Position numbers and translations under genes: made by a program. A DNA stretch of 9,237 nt from Chloroflexota bacterium (GTDB taxonomy: Bacteria > Chloroflexota > Anaerolineae > Aggregatilineales > UBA2796): positions 1 through 9,237 of the forward strand of contig RFIM01000269.1 in NCBI GenBank assembly GCA_003695215.1, given 5' to 3'. The notes beneath the pieces are model-generated. The model made no database searches, was not told the DNA's origin, and saw nothing but the letters and a program-made list of their open reading frames with translations. Positions within the stretch are counted from its first letter, which is position 1, and every line of letters begins with the position of its first letter. Positions 1-6,322 of this stretch are shown piece after piece.

Positions 1-861
1 GCCCATCATGCCAAAGACGCCCAGGATGTTGTTGGCGAGATTCGCGGCTTGGAAATCAGGCGCGAAGCGCGACGGACCGATCCAACCGATCACAATATCC
101 GATTGCGTCTTGCCGTCCAGTTTTTTAAAGCATTGGCGCGGCTCGGGCAACGGCGGCACTTCAGGGATGCTCGGCATGGCGGGCTGCTCAGGATTGTGCC
201 AATCGCCGAACTGCTCAGCGACCATCTTGACAGCGTCCTCAGCTTTGACGGCGCCGACGATGGCGATGATCATGCCTTGCGCGCCGTAATTCTTGGCGTG
301 AAAGGCGCGCAGATCGTCCAGGCTCAGGCGCGGCAGGCTCTCAGCCAAAGTGAACATGGTACGGCTGTAGGGATGATCAGGCGGATAAGCCAAACTGCGG
401 AAGTTCTCAAAAGCGACGCTGCGCGTGTCCTGCATGCGGATTCTAAGCCCTGTGAGAATCTCGCCGCGCAGCCGTTCGGTCTGATCGACAGGGAAAGACG
501 GATGGCGCAGCACATCGGAGAGGATGCCCAAGAGCGTGCCTAGGTCTTCAGCGAGCGCCTTGCCGCCAAAGCCTGTGCTGTGCGTGCCGCCGCTCACGCC
601 GAGATTGGCGCCGATGCTCTCTAATGCCTCGTGCAACGCGTCGAAGTCGCGATTGCGCGTGCCGCGCATCAGCGCCGCTGCTACGAAATCGGATAGCCCT
701 TGCTTGTCATCAGGCTCCAGCAAGCTGCCGACAGCAAGGCTGCCGCTGATGACCACGGATTGATTGGAGAAATTCTCGCGGGCGAGCACTGTGATGCCAT
801 TTGGCAAGACGACGCGCAGAATATCAGCGCTGCTGGGCAGGGAAAGTGTCTTAGTCGCCAT
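1..861 (-). CDS. M16 family peptidase-like subunit, zinc site lost (3' end outside window)
   Basis: This is the first 287 codons of an M16 (pitrilysin/MPP-like) protein; the gene runs off the left edge, and family subunits are usually about 420 residues. Near the N-terminus it has the family's LPNGITVL strand. Where the active partner has GISHWVEHMMFKGT, this protein reads GLSDFVAAALMRGT (residues 55-68), so both zinc histidines and the catalytic glutamate are replaced by D58, A62 and A61. The distal glutamate ligand is also absent: ERLRGEIL at 129-136 aligns with the partner's ERTVIISE. The fold is otherwise kept, including YGAQGMIIAIVGA (192-204) and a NILGVFGMMG loop at the window edge. 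It is therefore probably the non-catalytic, substrate-binding half of a heterodimer. The ATG at 859-861 lies inside the end of the upstream gene (11 bp overlap), suggesting coupled translation; a weak AAGAAGAG ribosome site precedes it. The family call is secure; the substrate is unknown. Confidence 0.9.
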   Translation of the reverse strand, partial: MATKTLSLPSSADILRVVLPNGITVLARENFSNQSVVISGSLAVGSLLEPDDKQGLSDFVAAALMRGTRNRDFDALHEALESIGANLGVSGGTHSTGFGGKALAEDLGTLLGILSDVLRHPSFPVDQTERLRGEILTGLRIRMQDTRSVAFENFRSLAYPPDHPYSRTMFTLAESLPRLSLDDLRAFHAKNYGAQGMIIAIVGAVKAEDAVKMVAEQFGDWHNPEQPAMPSIPEVPPLPEPRQCFKKLDGKTQSDIVIGWIGPSRFAPDFQAANLANNILGVFGMMG

Positions 862-2209
862 CAACGATCTCTTCTTGTAGCTCATCGAGCGATTCTTGAG
901 CAGCCGAGTCCGTTTCGCCTTCCGAAGCAGGTGTTGGCACAAACCAGCCGACTGTGCGCGATTGCGGACGTAGGTAGCGCTGCGCCACTGCTTGAATGTC
1001 CTCAAGCGTGACCGCTCGCAGGCGCTCTTCGAAGGTTAGGAAGAACTCGTAGCTGCCTGCCACATGTTCGAAGTAGGCTAGCCAGAAGGCCTGGCTGGTG
1101 ACGCGCTCAGTGCTATAGGCGAACAGCGCGCGCGCCTGTTTGCGCGCTTTGTCCAGCTCGGCTTGCGTGATTTCGCCATTGATCGCCTTTTGCAGCTCAG
1201 CCTCTAAGGCTGCCTCAGCTTCTTCCAATGTACGCCCTTCGCGCAAAGTCAGATCGAAGGAATACAGGTACGGATCGGCTGTTGGATGCAGCGCTGAGCT
1301 AGCGCTTGCCGCTAGCTCGGTCTTGACCAGGGCTTGGTACAGGCGCGATGTCTTGTTGCCGAGGCTACCGCCGCCAAAGCCGCTGGCGCCGCCGAGGATA
1401 CTATCTAGCACGAAGAGCTTGATCCAATCTGGATGGGTGACTGCAGGCGCCTTGTAGGCTACCGAGAGCAAGGGCGCAGGTCCAGGGCGCTCGACGCGCA
1501 CGCGCCGCTCGCCTTGTTGTGGCGGCTCAGGGCGCAGGAATGGCCGAGGCAGCTGGGCAGGCGGAATCAGCCCGAAAAGCGCCTCGAGGCGCGCGAGCAT
1601 TGCTGCGCTCTCAAAGTCGCCGACTACAGAGAGGATCGCGTTGTTCGGCGCATAGTAGGTACGATAATGCGCGTACAGATCGTCCCGCGTCATCCGCTCA
1701 AGGTCTGCCATATCGCCGATGACTTCGTGATGGTAGCCATGCACGCGGAATGCGGCTGCTTGCACTTCTTCATCCAGCCAGAAAGACGGATCGTTCTCCA
1801 GGCCTTGCCGCTCGCTGATGATGACCGTGCGTTCGCTCTCGACCTCTTCAGGCGCGAATTGGGCGTTGATCATGCGATCGGCTTCGGCGCGCAGGGCTAG
1901 ATCGATGCGATCAGCGGGCATGGTCTCGAAGTAGGCAGTGTAATCCAGCGAAGTCTGCGCGTTCCAGGTGCCGCCTTCGCGATCAATAGCTTTATCCAGC
2001 ACGCCTGCAGGGAAGTTCGGCGTGCCTTTGAACATCATGTGCTCAACCCAGTGCGAAATGCCCGTCTTGCCGCTTGGCTCGTCCCGACTGCCGACGCGGT
2101 ACAGCACCCAGAAGCTGATGATCGGCGTCTTGTGCACCTCTTTGAGCAGGACAATCAAGCCGTTAGGCAAAACATGCCGCGATACGTTGCTTTCAGAATT
2201 CAAGGTCAT
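851..2209 (-). CDS. M16 family zinc metallopeptidase, catalytic subunit
   Basis: A 452-residue peptidase of the pitrilysin/mitochondrial-processing-peptidase family. Residues 53-57 are HWVEH, the inverted zinc motif HxxEH (H53 and H57 ligands, E56 catalytic base), and E133 in ERTVIISE lies 76 residues after H57, the usual place of the third ligand. The N-terminal domain is about 1-210. The C-terminal domain (about 235-420) has a glycine-rich stretch at 273-284 followed by SRLYQAL (288-294). The last 25 residues are acidic and probably flexible. No signal peptide or membrane segment is seen, so it is probably cytoplasmic. It should cut short unfolded peptides, and with the overlapping next gene, which lacks the zinc site, forms a one-active-site heterodimer as in other bacterial tandem M16 pairs. 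The ATG at 2207-2209 is chosen because an in-frame stop lies only 10-12 bases upstream and conservation starts at once. The ribosome site is weak and sits in a palindrome. Confidence 0.95.
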   Translation of the reverse strand: MTLNSESNVSRHVLPNGLIVLLKEVHKTPIISFWVLYRVGSRDEPSGKTGISHWVEHMMFKGTPNFPAGVLDKAIDREGGTWNAQTSLDYTAYFETMPADRIDLALRAEADRMINAQFAPEEVESERTVIISERQGLENDPSFWLDEEVQAAAFRVHGYHHEVIGDMADLERMTRDDLYAHYRTYYAPNNAILSVVGDFESAAMLARLEALFGLIPPAQLPRPFLRPEPPQQGERRVRVERPGPAPLLSVAYKAPAVTHPDWIKLFVLDSILGGASGFGGGSLGNKTSRLYQALVKTELAASASSALHPTADPYLYSFDLTLREGRTLEEAEAALEAELQKAINGEITQAELDKARKQARALFAYSTERVTSQAFWLAYFEHVAGSYEFFLTFEERLRAVTLEDIQAVAQRYLRPQSRTVGWFVPTPASEGETDSAAQESLDELQEEIVDGD

Positions 2210-2222
2210 GTGAGCTGCTCAC
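2210..2222. promoter_or_regulatory. 13-bp palindrome abutting the M16 start codon
   Basis: GTGAGCTGCTCAC is a perfect inverted repeat (6-bp arms, one central base) ending directly before the ATG of the catalytic M16 gene. As RNA it could fold with 5 bp and a CAG loop and cover the ribosome entry site; as DNA it could be an operator. The symmetry is seen; the function is a guess. Confidence 0.35.
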
Positions 2223-2237
2223 TGGTAAACCGAACGG

Positions 2238-2266
2238 AATAGAAAAGGCGAGCAGCGAACTCGCCT
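2238..2266 (-). terminator. Intrinsic terminator after the DnaB-like gene
   Basis: On the minus strand a perfect 7-bp stem (AGGCGAG / CTCGCCT, arms 2260-2266 and 2246-2252) with a 7-base loop is followed by TTTTCTATT. It lies about 50 bases past the stop codon of the DnaB-like gene, which fits rho-independent termination. On the plus strand no T-run follows. It ends only about 30 bases before the M16 start codon, so any M16 promoter must sit inside or upstream of it. Confidence 0.75.
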
Positions 2267-2276
2267 ATTCGATCAA

Positions 2277-2282
2277 AGTATA
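2277..2282 (-). promoter_or_regulatory. Candidate -10 box for the M16 operon
   Basis: The minus strand reads TATACT (5 of 6 to TATAAT) between the DnaB-like stop codon and the terminator. No convincing -35 box is found 16-18 bases upstream. If used, the transcript would begin just before the terminator hairpin and carry it in its leader. The same bases read TATAAT (2279-2284) on the plus strand, where no gene follows. Confidence 0.3.
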
Positions 2283-2315
2283 ATGCAAAGGCAAGCTGTT
2301 GCGTAGCCAATCAGC

Positions 2316-3536
2316 TCAGGACTCGATGATCTTGTCATCAATGAGCTGTTGACGCACTTCCTGCCCGCGCGGATCGAAGGCGAAGAAGGGCGCATGCAGC
2401 TGGAACTCCATGTCCATCATGGCGCGCCCAGCCCGATTCTTCTCAATGGTAAAGACGACCCAATTGCGGAATTGCTGCGCCGCATACGGATTGAACGAGA
2501 TGTGATCTTTAGCCAGGACCTGATATTTATTGTTCATAATGATGGCGATATCGCATTCGTAGTCCAGAGCTGAGCTGCCACGTAAGTGGAACAGGTGCAA
2601 GCGCTTCGCTTTCAGGCCTTCGCGATCTGAGGCCACAATCGAGACAACAGGCACATTGTGTGAGAGCGCGATGTCCTTCAAGCCTTCTACCACGATAGTG
2701 ACTTTATCTTCTTCGTTTTCAGCGCGCTCAGGATAGATCGCCACTTTCTGCAAATAATCCACAAAGACCGTCAAGTTGCCGCCTGTAGCTTCGGCCAGGC
2801 GCGCCGTCATCTCGCGGATAGCGTTCAGCGTCGTGACCGCTGGGCTCGCCTTGACCATGATCAAGCGGTCGGCATACTTGTTCAGGCGCGCTAGCGCCAT
2901 AGAAGTCCTCGGATTCTCGCGCAGAATGGTCTGCAGCGAGCCCGCCTTGCTGCCATCACGCCCGAGCAGCTCGCGCGCGCGCTGTGAGATGATGATGTCG
3001 AATAAATCCTTGAGCTTCAAGCCATTGCGCGTGTCAATCTCAGGCGGATTGACGCTCTCTAGGCACAGCAGCCGATTCATCAAGTGAGTCTCAGTGTGTT
3101 CGTAAGAGATGTAGAAGGCGAACTGCTCAGGGCGCATGGCGATGTTGCGCGCCATCTGCAGCGCGGCAATGGTTTTGCCAATGCCCTGCGCGCCGCCTAG
3201 CAAAACCAGCTCGGTTTTGCGCAAGCCGCCGCCGATCAAGCCATCGAGCGGATCAAAGCCTGTTGGTTGCGGCGTGAAGTCCGAGAGATCGCCGCGCACG
3301 ACCGAGTCGTTGGCGTCATTCAGCACTTGCGCCAATGTGCGCGGCATGTGCTGAGAAGGCCTGTTGACGGATGGTCGGCGCGAGACGCGGGCAGGATTAG
3401 GTTGTGGCGCGGGCGGTTGTGCTGGCACGGAAGGACGCCCAAGGCGCGACACGCCTTGTCCTGTCGGCGGCGCTACAGACTCGGTCGGCTCTGAAGCCGT
3501 GCCTTGAGGCTCATCTGGAAGACGTCTGGTGACCAT
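2316..3536 (-). CDS. DnaB-like helicase C-terminal (RecA-fold) ATPase lacking the DnaB N-terminal domain
   Basis: A 406-residue ATPase whose residues ~85-405 match the RecA-like C-terminal domain of replicative helicase DnaB. Visible motifs are Walker A GAQGIGKT (115-122), the catalytic glutamate in FYISYEH (E146), Walker B TVFVDYLQKV (D260; DnaB has VDYLQ), a LRGSSALDYECDI segment (318-330) matching the DnaB H4 region, and EKNRAGR (365-371) matching the K-x-R-x-G arginine-finger segment. The usual DnaB N-terminal, primase-binding domain is absent; instead residues 1-65 are rich in Pro, Arg, Ser and Gln and probably disordered. It should be a cytoplasmic hexameric or filament-forming ATPase on DNA. 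Whether it unwinds DNA or is an accessory RadA/KaiC-like factor cannot be told. The ATG at 3536 has AAGGA five bases before it. The gene appears monocistronic, with its own promoter and terminator. Confidence 0.85.
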   Translation of the reverse strand: MVTRRLPDEPQGTASEPTESVAPPTGQGVSRLGRPSVPAQPPAPQPNPARVSRRPSVNRPSQHMPRTLAQVLNDANDSVVRGDLSDFTPQPTGFDPLDGLIGGGLRKTELVLLGGAQGIGKTIAALQMARNIAMRPEQFAFYISYEHTETHLMNRLLCLESVNPPEIDTRNGLKLKDLFDIIISQRARELLGRDGSKAGSLQTILRENPRTSMALARLNKYADRLIMVKASPAVTTLNAIREMTARLAEATGGNLTVFVDYLQKVAIYPERAENEEDKVTIVVEGLKDIALSHNVPVVSIVASDREGLKAKRLHLFHLRGSSALDYECDIAIIMNNKYQVLAKDHISFNPYAAQQFRNWVVFTIEKNRAGRAMMDMEFQLHAPFFAFDPRGQEVRQQLIDDKIIES

Positions 3537-3583
3537 CTGCGTCCTTGTTGCCCACTCGGGTCAAAAGCAGCTGAATTTCGTAT

Positions 3584-3612
3584 ATTTTACAGCTAATTTA
3601 AGCGCCTTACAA
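3584..3612 (-). promoter_or_regulatory. Sigma70-type promoter of the DnaB-like gene
   Basis: The minus strand has TTGTAA (-35, 3607-3612; 4 of 6), a 17-base spacer, and TAAAAT (-10, 3584-3589; 5 of 6), about 47 bases before the start codon, in an A/T-rich patch. The -35 box lies inside the terminator hairpin of the upstream operon. Confidence 0.6.
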
Positions 3613-3620
3613 TAAGGCGC
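3592..3620 (-). terminator. Terminator of the four-gene operon ending with the SerA-like gene
   Basis: On the minus strand GCGCCTTA-TTG-TAAGGCGC forms a perfect 8-bp hairpin (3602-3620), 20 bases past the SerA-like stop codon, followed by TTAAATTA. The U-tract is interrupted, so termination may be partial. It overlaps the -35 element of the next promoter. Confidence 0.6.
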
Positions 3621-3640
3621 GTGAAGAAAAGCCGTGAAGG

Positions 3641-5236
3641 CTAGAGCGCGGGCAAGCTGACTTGTGTGGCGTGCCGCACGAAATCCAGATTGCGGAAGCG
3701 CTCCAGCAGCGCGTCTGACAAAGGCTGATCGAGCGTCAGGACGGTCAGCGTTTGCCCGCCTTTGCTGGCGCGCCCTGTGCGCCACGCGGCGATGTTGATG
3801 CCGTTATCGCCGAGCAGCGTGCCGACCTTGCCGATCACGCCTGGCACATCATAGCTACCGAAGATGAGCAGGATGCCGCTCGGCACGAAATCGCTGCGAT
3901 ACTCATCGATCTGCACGATGCGCGGCTCGCGCCGATTGAAGAGCGCGCCGCTGATCACCTGGCCGCCGCCGCCTTCCCAATGCACCTGGCACGAGACCAA
4001 ATTGGTGTAGTCCACCACATCTAGGCCTTTGGTTTGCGTGACGTGAATGCCGCGCTCCATGGCCACGATCGGCGCGTTGATGTAATTAACGCTCTCACCT
4101 AGCACGGGCGTCAGCATGCCTTTGAGCAAAGCGACCGTCAACGGCTTGACTAGGCCATCGAGTTCCTCGCCTTTGTACTCGACAGCCACGCGCCGAATGC
4201 GCCCGCGCGCCAAGTAGTGATGCAAGGCGCCGATGCGCTCTGCCAGCTGCAGATACGGCTGCATGGCGTCAAAGGCGCGGCCGGGCATGAAGGGCATGTT
4301 GACGATGTTGCGGTAATCCGTGCCGAAGAGCGCATCGCAGACTTGGCGCGCGATCTGCATGCTCAGGTCGCGCTGCGCTTCGAGCGTTGCATCGCCCATG
4401 TGCGGCGTGTGGATGACGTTTGGCAAGCCGATCAGCGGCGAGTTGCTTGGCGGCTCATCAGCGAAGACGTCCAGCGCCGCGCCGCTCAAGCGGCCGCTGC
4501 GCAGCGCCTCAGCCAGCGCCGCCTCATCCACAACCCTGCCGTGCGCCACGTTGATCAGCCGCGCGCCTGCCTTCATGTGCTTGAAGGCTTCTGCATTCAG
4601 CAGATTGGCAGTCTCAGGCGTGTAGGCGCAGTGCAGGCTGATGAAATCGCTGCGGCGCAGCAGCTCTTCAAAGCCGACTAGCTTGACGCGCAGGTCGGCG
4701 ATTTGCGCTTCAGCTACGTAGGGATCGTAGGCGATCACGTCCATGCCGAAGGCGATAGCGCGCTCAGCCACGCGCCTGCCAACACGCCCGATGCCAATGA
4801 TGCCCAGCACCTTGCCGTAGAGCTCAGTGCCAATGTGCGCCTGGCGCAACCACAAGCCGCGCCCAAGCTCGGCGTGCGCTGCCACCACTTGGCGCGCCAA
4901 AGCTAGCATCAAAGCGAAGGTGTACTCAGCAGTTGAGATGGCGTTGACGCCTGGCGTGTGCATCACCATCACGCCACGCGCCGTGGCCTCCTCGACATCG
5001 ATGCCTGCCAAGCCGACGCCAACGCGCCCGACCACTTTCAGGCGCGTCGCTTGCGCCAAGAGCTCGGCATCCACTGGCAGCTCATCACGGATGATCAGCC
5101 CATCAGCCTCGCCAATCACCTTGAGCACCTCAGCGCGGTTAGGCGGCAAAATGCGCACTTGAACGCCTTCTGTGCGCCGCAAGAAGTCCAAAGCCTCGCC
5201 TGTCAAGGTTGTAGTGACCAGAATGGTGTAGGTCAT
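3641..5236 (-). CDS. serA: D-3-phosphoglycerate dehydrogenase-like protein (ASB + ACT type), catalytic Arg replaced
   Basis: A 531-residue D-2-hydroxyacid dehydrogenase of the long SerA type, whose family oxidises 3-phosphoglycerate with NAD+ as the first step of serine synthesis. It has a split substrate domain (1-~100 and ~285-315), a Rossmann domain with GIGRVG (148-153) and D171 at the strand end expected for NAD, an ASB-like domain (~322-445), and a C-terminal ACT domain (~453-531) with YDVPGVIGKVG, the usual serine-sensing fold. The catalytic glutamate is present (FADEPP, E261) and the histidine too (TPHMGDAT, H279). The catalytic arginine of N-x-[AS]-R-G is H232 here (NVAHGRVVDE). Length is normal and the frame intact. 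Start is the ATG at 5236, with AGGAG five bases upstream overlapping the preceding gene's stop; a longer frame reaching 5302 is rejected. Family is near certain; activity as a phosphoglycerate dehydrogenase is uncertain because of H232. Confidence 0.9.
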   Translation of the reverse strand: MTYTILVTTTLTGEALDFLRRTEGVQVRILPPNRAEVLKVIGEADGLIIRDELPVDAELLAQATRLKVVGRVGVGLAGIDVEEATARGVMVMHTPGVNAISTAEYTFALMLALARQVVAAHAELGRGLWLRQAHIGTELYGKVLGIIGIGRVGRRVAERAIAFGMDVIAYDPYVAEAQIADLRVKLVGFEELLRRSDFISLHCAYTPETANLLNAEAFKHMKAGARLINVAHGRVVDEAALAEALRSGRLSGAALDVFADEPPSNSPLIGLPNVIHTPHMGDATLEAQRDLSMQIARQVCDALFGTDYRNIVNMPFMPGRAFDAMQPYLQLAERIGALHHYLARGRIRRVAVEYKGEELDGLVKPLTVALLKGMLTPVLGESVNYINAPIVAMERGIHVTQTKGLDVVDYTNLVSCQVHWEGGGGQVISGALFNRREPRIVQIDEYRSDFVPSGILLIFGSYDVPGVIGKVGTLLGDNGINIAAWRTGRASKGGQTLTVLTLDQPLSDALLERFRNLDFVRHATQVSLPAL

Positions 5237-5247
5237 CGCCTCTCCTA
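5237..5247 (-). promoter_or_regulatory. Ribosome binding site of the SerA-like gene, overlapping the upstream stop
   Basis: The minus strand reads TAGGAGAGGCG directly before the ATG at 5236. The TAG is the stop of the endonuclease/exonuclease/phosphatase gene, and AGGAG (5242-5246) is a strong Shine-Dalgarno. This fixes the SerA-like start and suggests translational coupling. Confidence 0.8.
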
Positions 5248-6285
5248 GACTGCCAGCTGCACCCATAGCGGCAAGTGATCTGAGCCGCCTGAATCGTGCC
5301 ATACCTGCGCCTTGAGCGCTTGTATACCCTCGCTGACGAAGACGTAATCTATGCGAAAGAGCGGCGGCAGCCAGCCGAGCGGCAGGCCATTGGTCAGCTC
5401 GCGCGCTTGCGGATAGCGCCAGGCAGGGAAGGTATAGCCCATGCCGACGCCAACCTTGCGGAAGACATCAGAGTAGCGCTCTGTGATTTGCCGATAAGCA
5501 TCGGACTGGTCAGTCATGTTGAAATCGCCGAGCAAGATCACAGAATGGCGCTCTTGGGCCAGGCGCGCCAAGATTTGATCGATTTCCCATTGGCGCGGGC
5601 GTGCATCAAAAACCTTGCCAACCATGCCCGGATGGACCGGATGGACGTTGTAGAGCGCTATTGACACGCCGTGCGCATTCAGGATCGCGCGTTGGTGCCC
5701 AAGGGCGTTGACAACGCCTTCGTGACGCCAATATTGCACCTCGCTGAGCGGAAAGCGGCTCAAAAGGCCTTGCCCTGCGCTCGGGAAAGCGGGATAGGGC
5801 TGCAAGCTGCGGTATGGATACTGCGCCGCAAGCTCTTGTTCAAAACATTCAGCGGCGCGGCTGCCAATCTCCTGCAGGGCAACTACATCGGCGTTTGCAC
5901 TGCGGATCACCTTGAGGATCGGCTCGAGATGGACGTCTTCCTTGTGCAAGTTGTAGGTCAGCGCGGTTAGGCTGCGCGGCGAGCTGATCGGCTGTGGCGG
6001 GCGCGCCATGCGCCACAACTGACCGCCGTATTGGCGCACGAACTCAGCTGCCAGCGGCATGAGCAGCGCTGCGGTCCGCCAGCGGCGCAAAGCTAGCGCC
6101 ACAGGCAAGCCGATCAGCGCAGGCTTCAGCAGCAAGTGCAGCAAGCTGTTGAGCACAGCCACAGGTGGCAAAGCTGTTTCAGGCAAACGATCACGGTTGC
6201 GTAGGAAAGCTAGCAGAAACAAGCTGTATAAGCTGAGCAGGCGCGCGGGGTCGCGCCGTCGTGTTCTGGAGACAGAGTCGGGCAT
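5245..6285 (-). CDS. Membrane-anchored endonuclease/exonuclease/phosphatase (EEP) family protein
   Basis: A 346-residue protein with an N-terminal membrane region and a complete EEP (exonuclease III/DNase I/sphingomyelinase-like) domain. Hydrophobic stretches lie at about 17-28, 43-66 and 71-83, giving two or three membrane segments after a basic N-terminus. The metal-dependent phosphodiesterase motifs are all present: TYNLH (N112), LQEI (E139), NVHPVHP (H215), GDFN (D254, N256), RIDYVF (D313) and SDHLP (D336, H337). It should hydrolyse a phosphodiester in nucleic acid, lipid or sugar phosphate; the substrate cannot be read. The anchor suggests action at the membrane, on either face. The ATG at 6285 is chosen because GTGGAG lies eight bases upstream. 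A GTG at 6363 would add 26 residues, overlap the upstream gene and has no ribosome site. It sits 37 bases after the dehydrogenase and 8 before the SerA-like gene. Confidence 0.88.
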   Translation of the reverse strand: MPDSVSRTRRRDPARLLSLYSLFLLAFLRNRDRLPETALPPVAVLNSLLHLLLKPALIGLPVALALRRWRTAALLMPLAAEFVRQYGGQLWRMARPPQPISSPRSLTALTYNLHKEDVHLEPILKVIRSANADVVALQEIGSRAAECFEQELAAQYPYRSLQPYPAFPSAGQGLLSRFPLSEVQYWRHEGVVNALGHQRAILNAHGVSIALYNVHPVHPGMVGKVFDARPRQWEIDQILARLAQERHSVILLGDFNMTDQSDAYRQITERYSDVFRKVGVGMGYTFPAWRYPQARELTNGLPLGWLPPLFRIDYVFVSEGIQALKAQVWHDSGGSDHLPLWVQLAV

Positions 6286-6322
6286 TGGTAAGGCTCCACG
6301 CTCTTTCGGAAATTTCGGAAGT

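Noticed and set aside
49..543. Open frame of 164 codons on the plus strand
   Set aside because: It is antisense to the partial M16-like gene, whose minus-strand translation has clear family patterns; the plus-strand product is arginine-rich with no recognisable motif.
1433..1900. Plus-strand open frame of 155 codons
   Set aside because: Antisense to the catalytic M16 gene, no motifs and no ribosome site; a by-product of high GC and codon bias.
2279..2284. Perfect TATAAT on the plus strand
   Set aside because: No -35 box 17 bases upstream and no plus-strand gene downstream.
4217..4681. Plus-strand open frame of 154 codons
   Set aside because: Antisense to the SerA-like Rossmann domain, which is clearly real on the minus strand.
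5237..5302. Upstream extension of the SerA-like gene by 22 residues
   Set aside because: The extension lies inside the previous gene, lacks a ribosome site, and the strong AGGAG sits before the ATG at 5236.
6304..6320. Tandem TTTCGGAA repeat between the dehydrogenase and EEP genes
   Set aside because: Only two 8-base copies in an A/T-richer spacer; no symmetry or promoter match to support a function.
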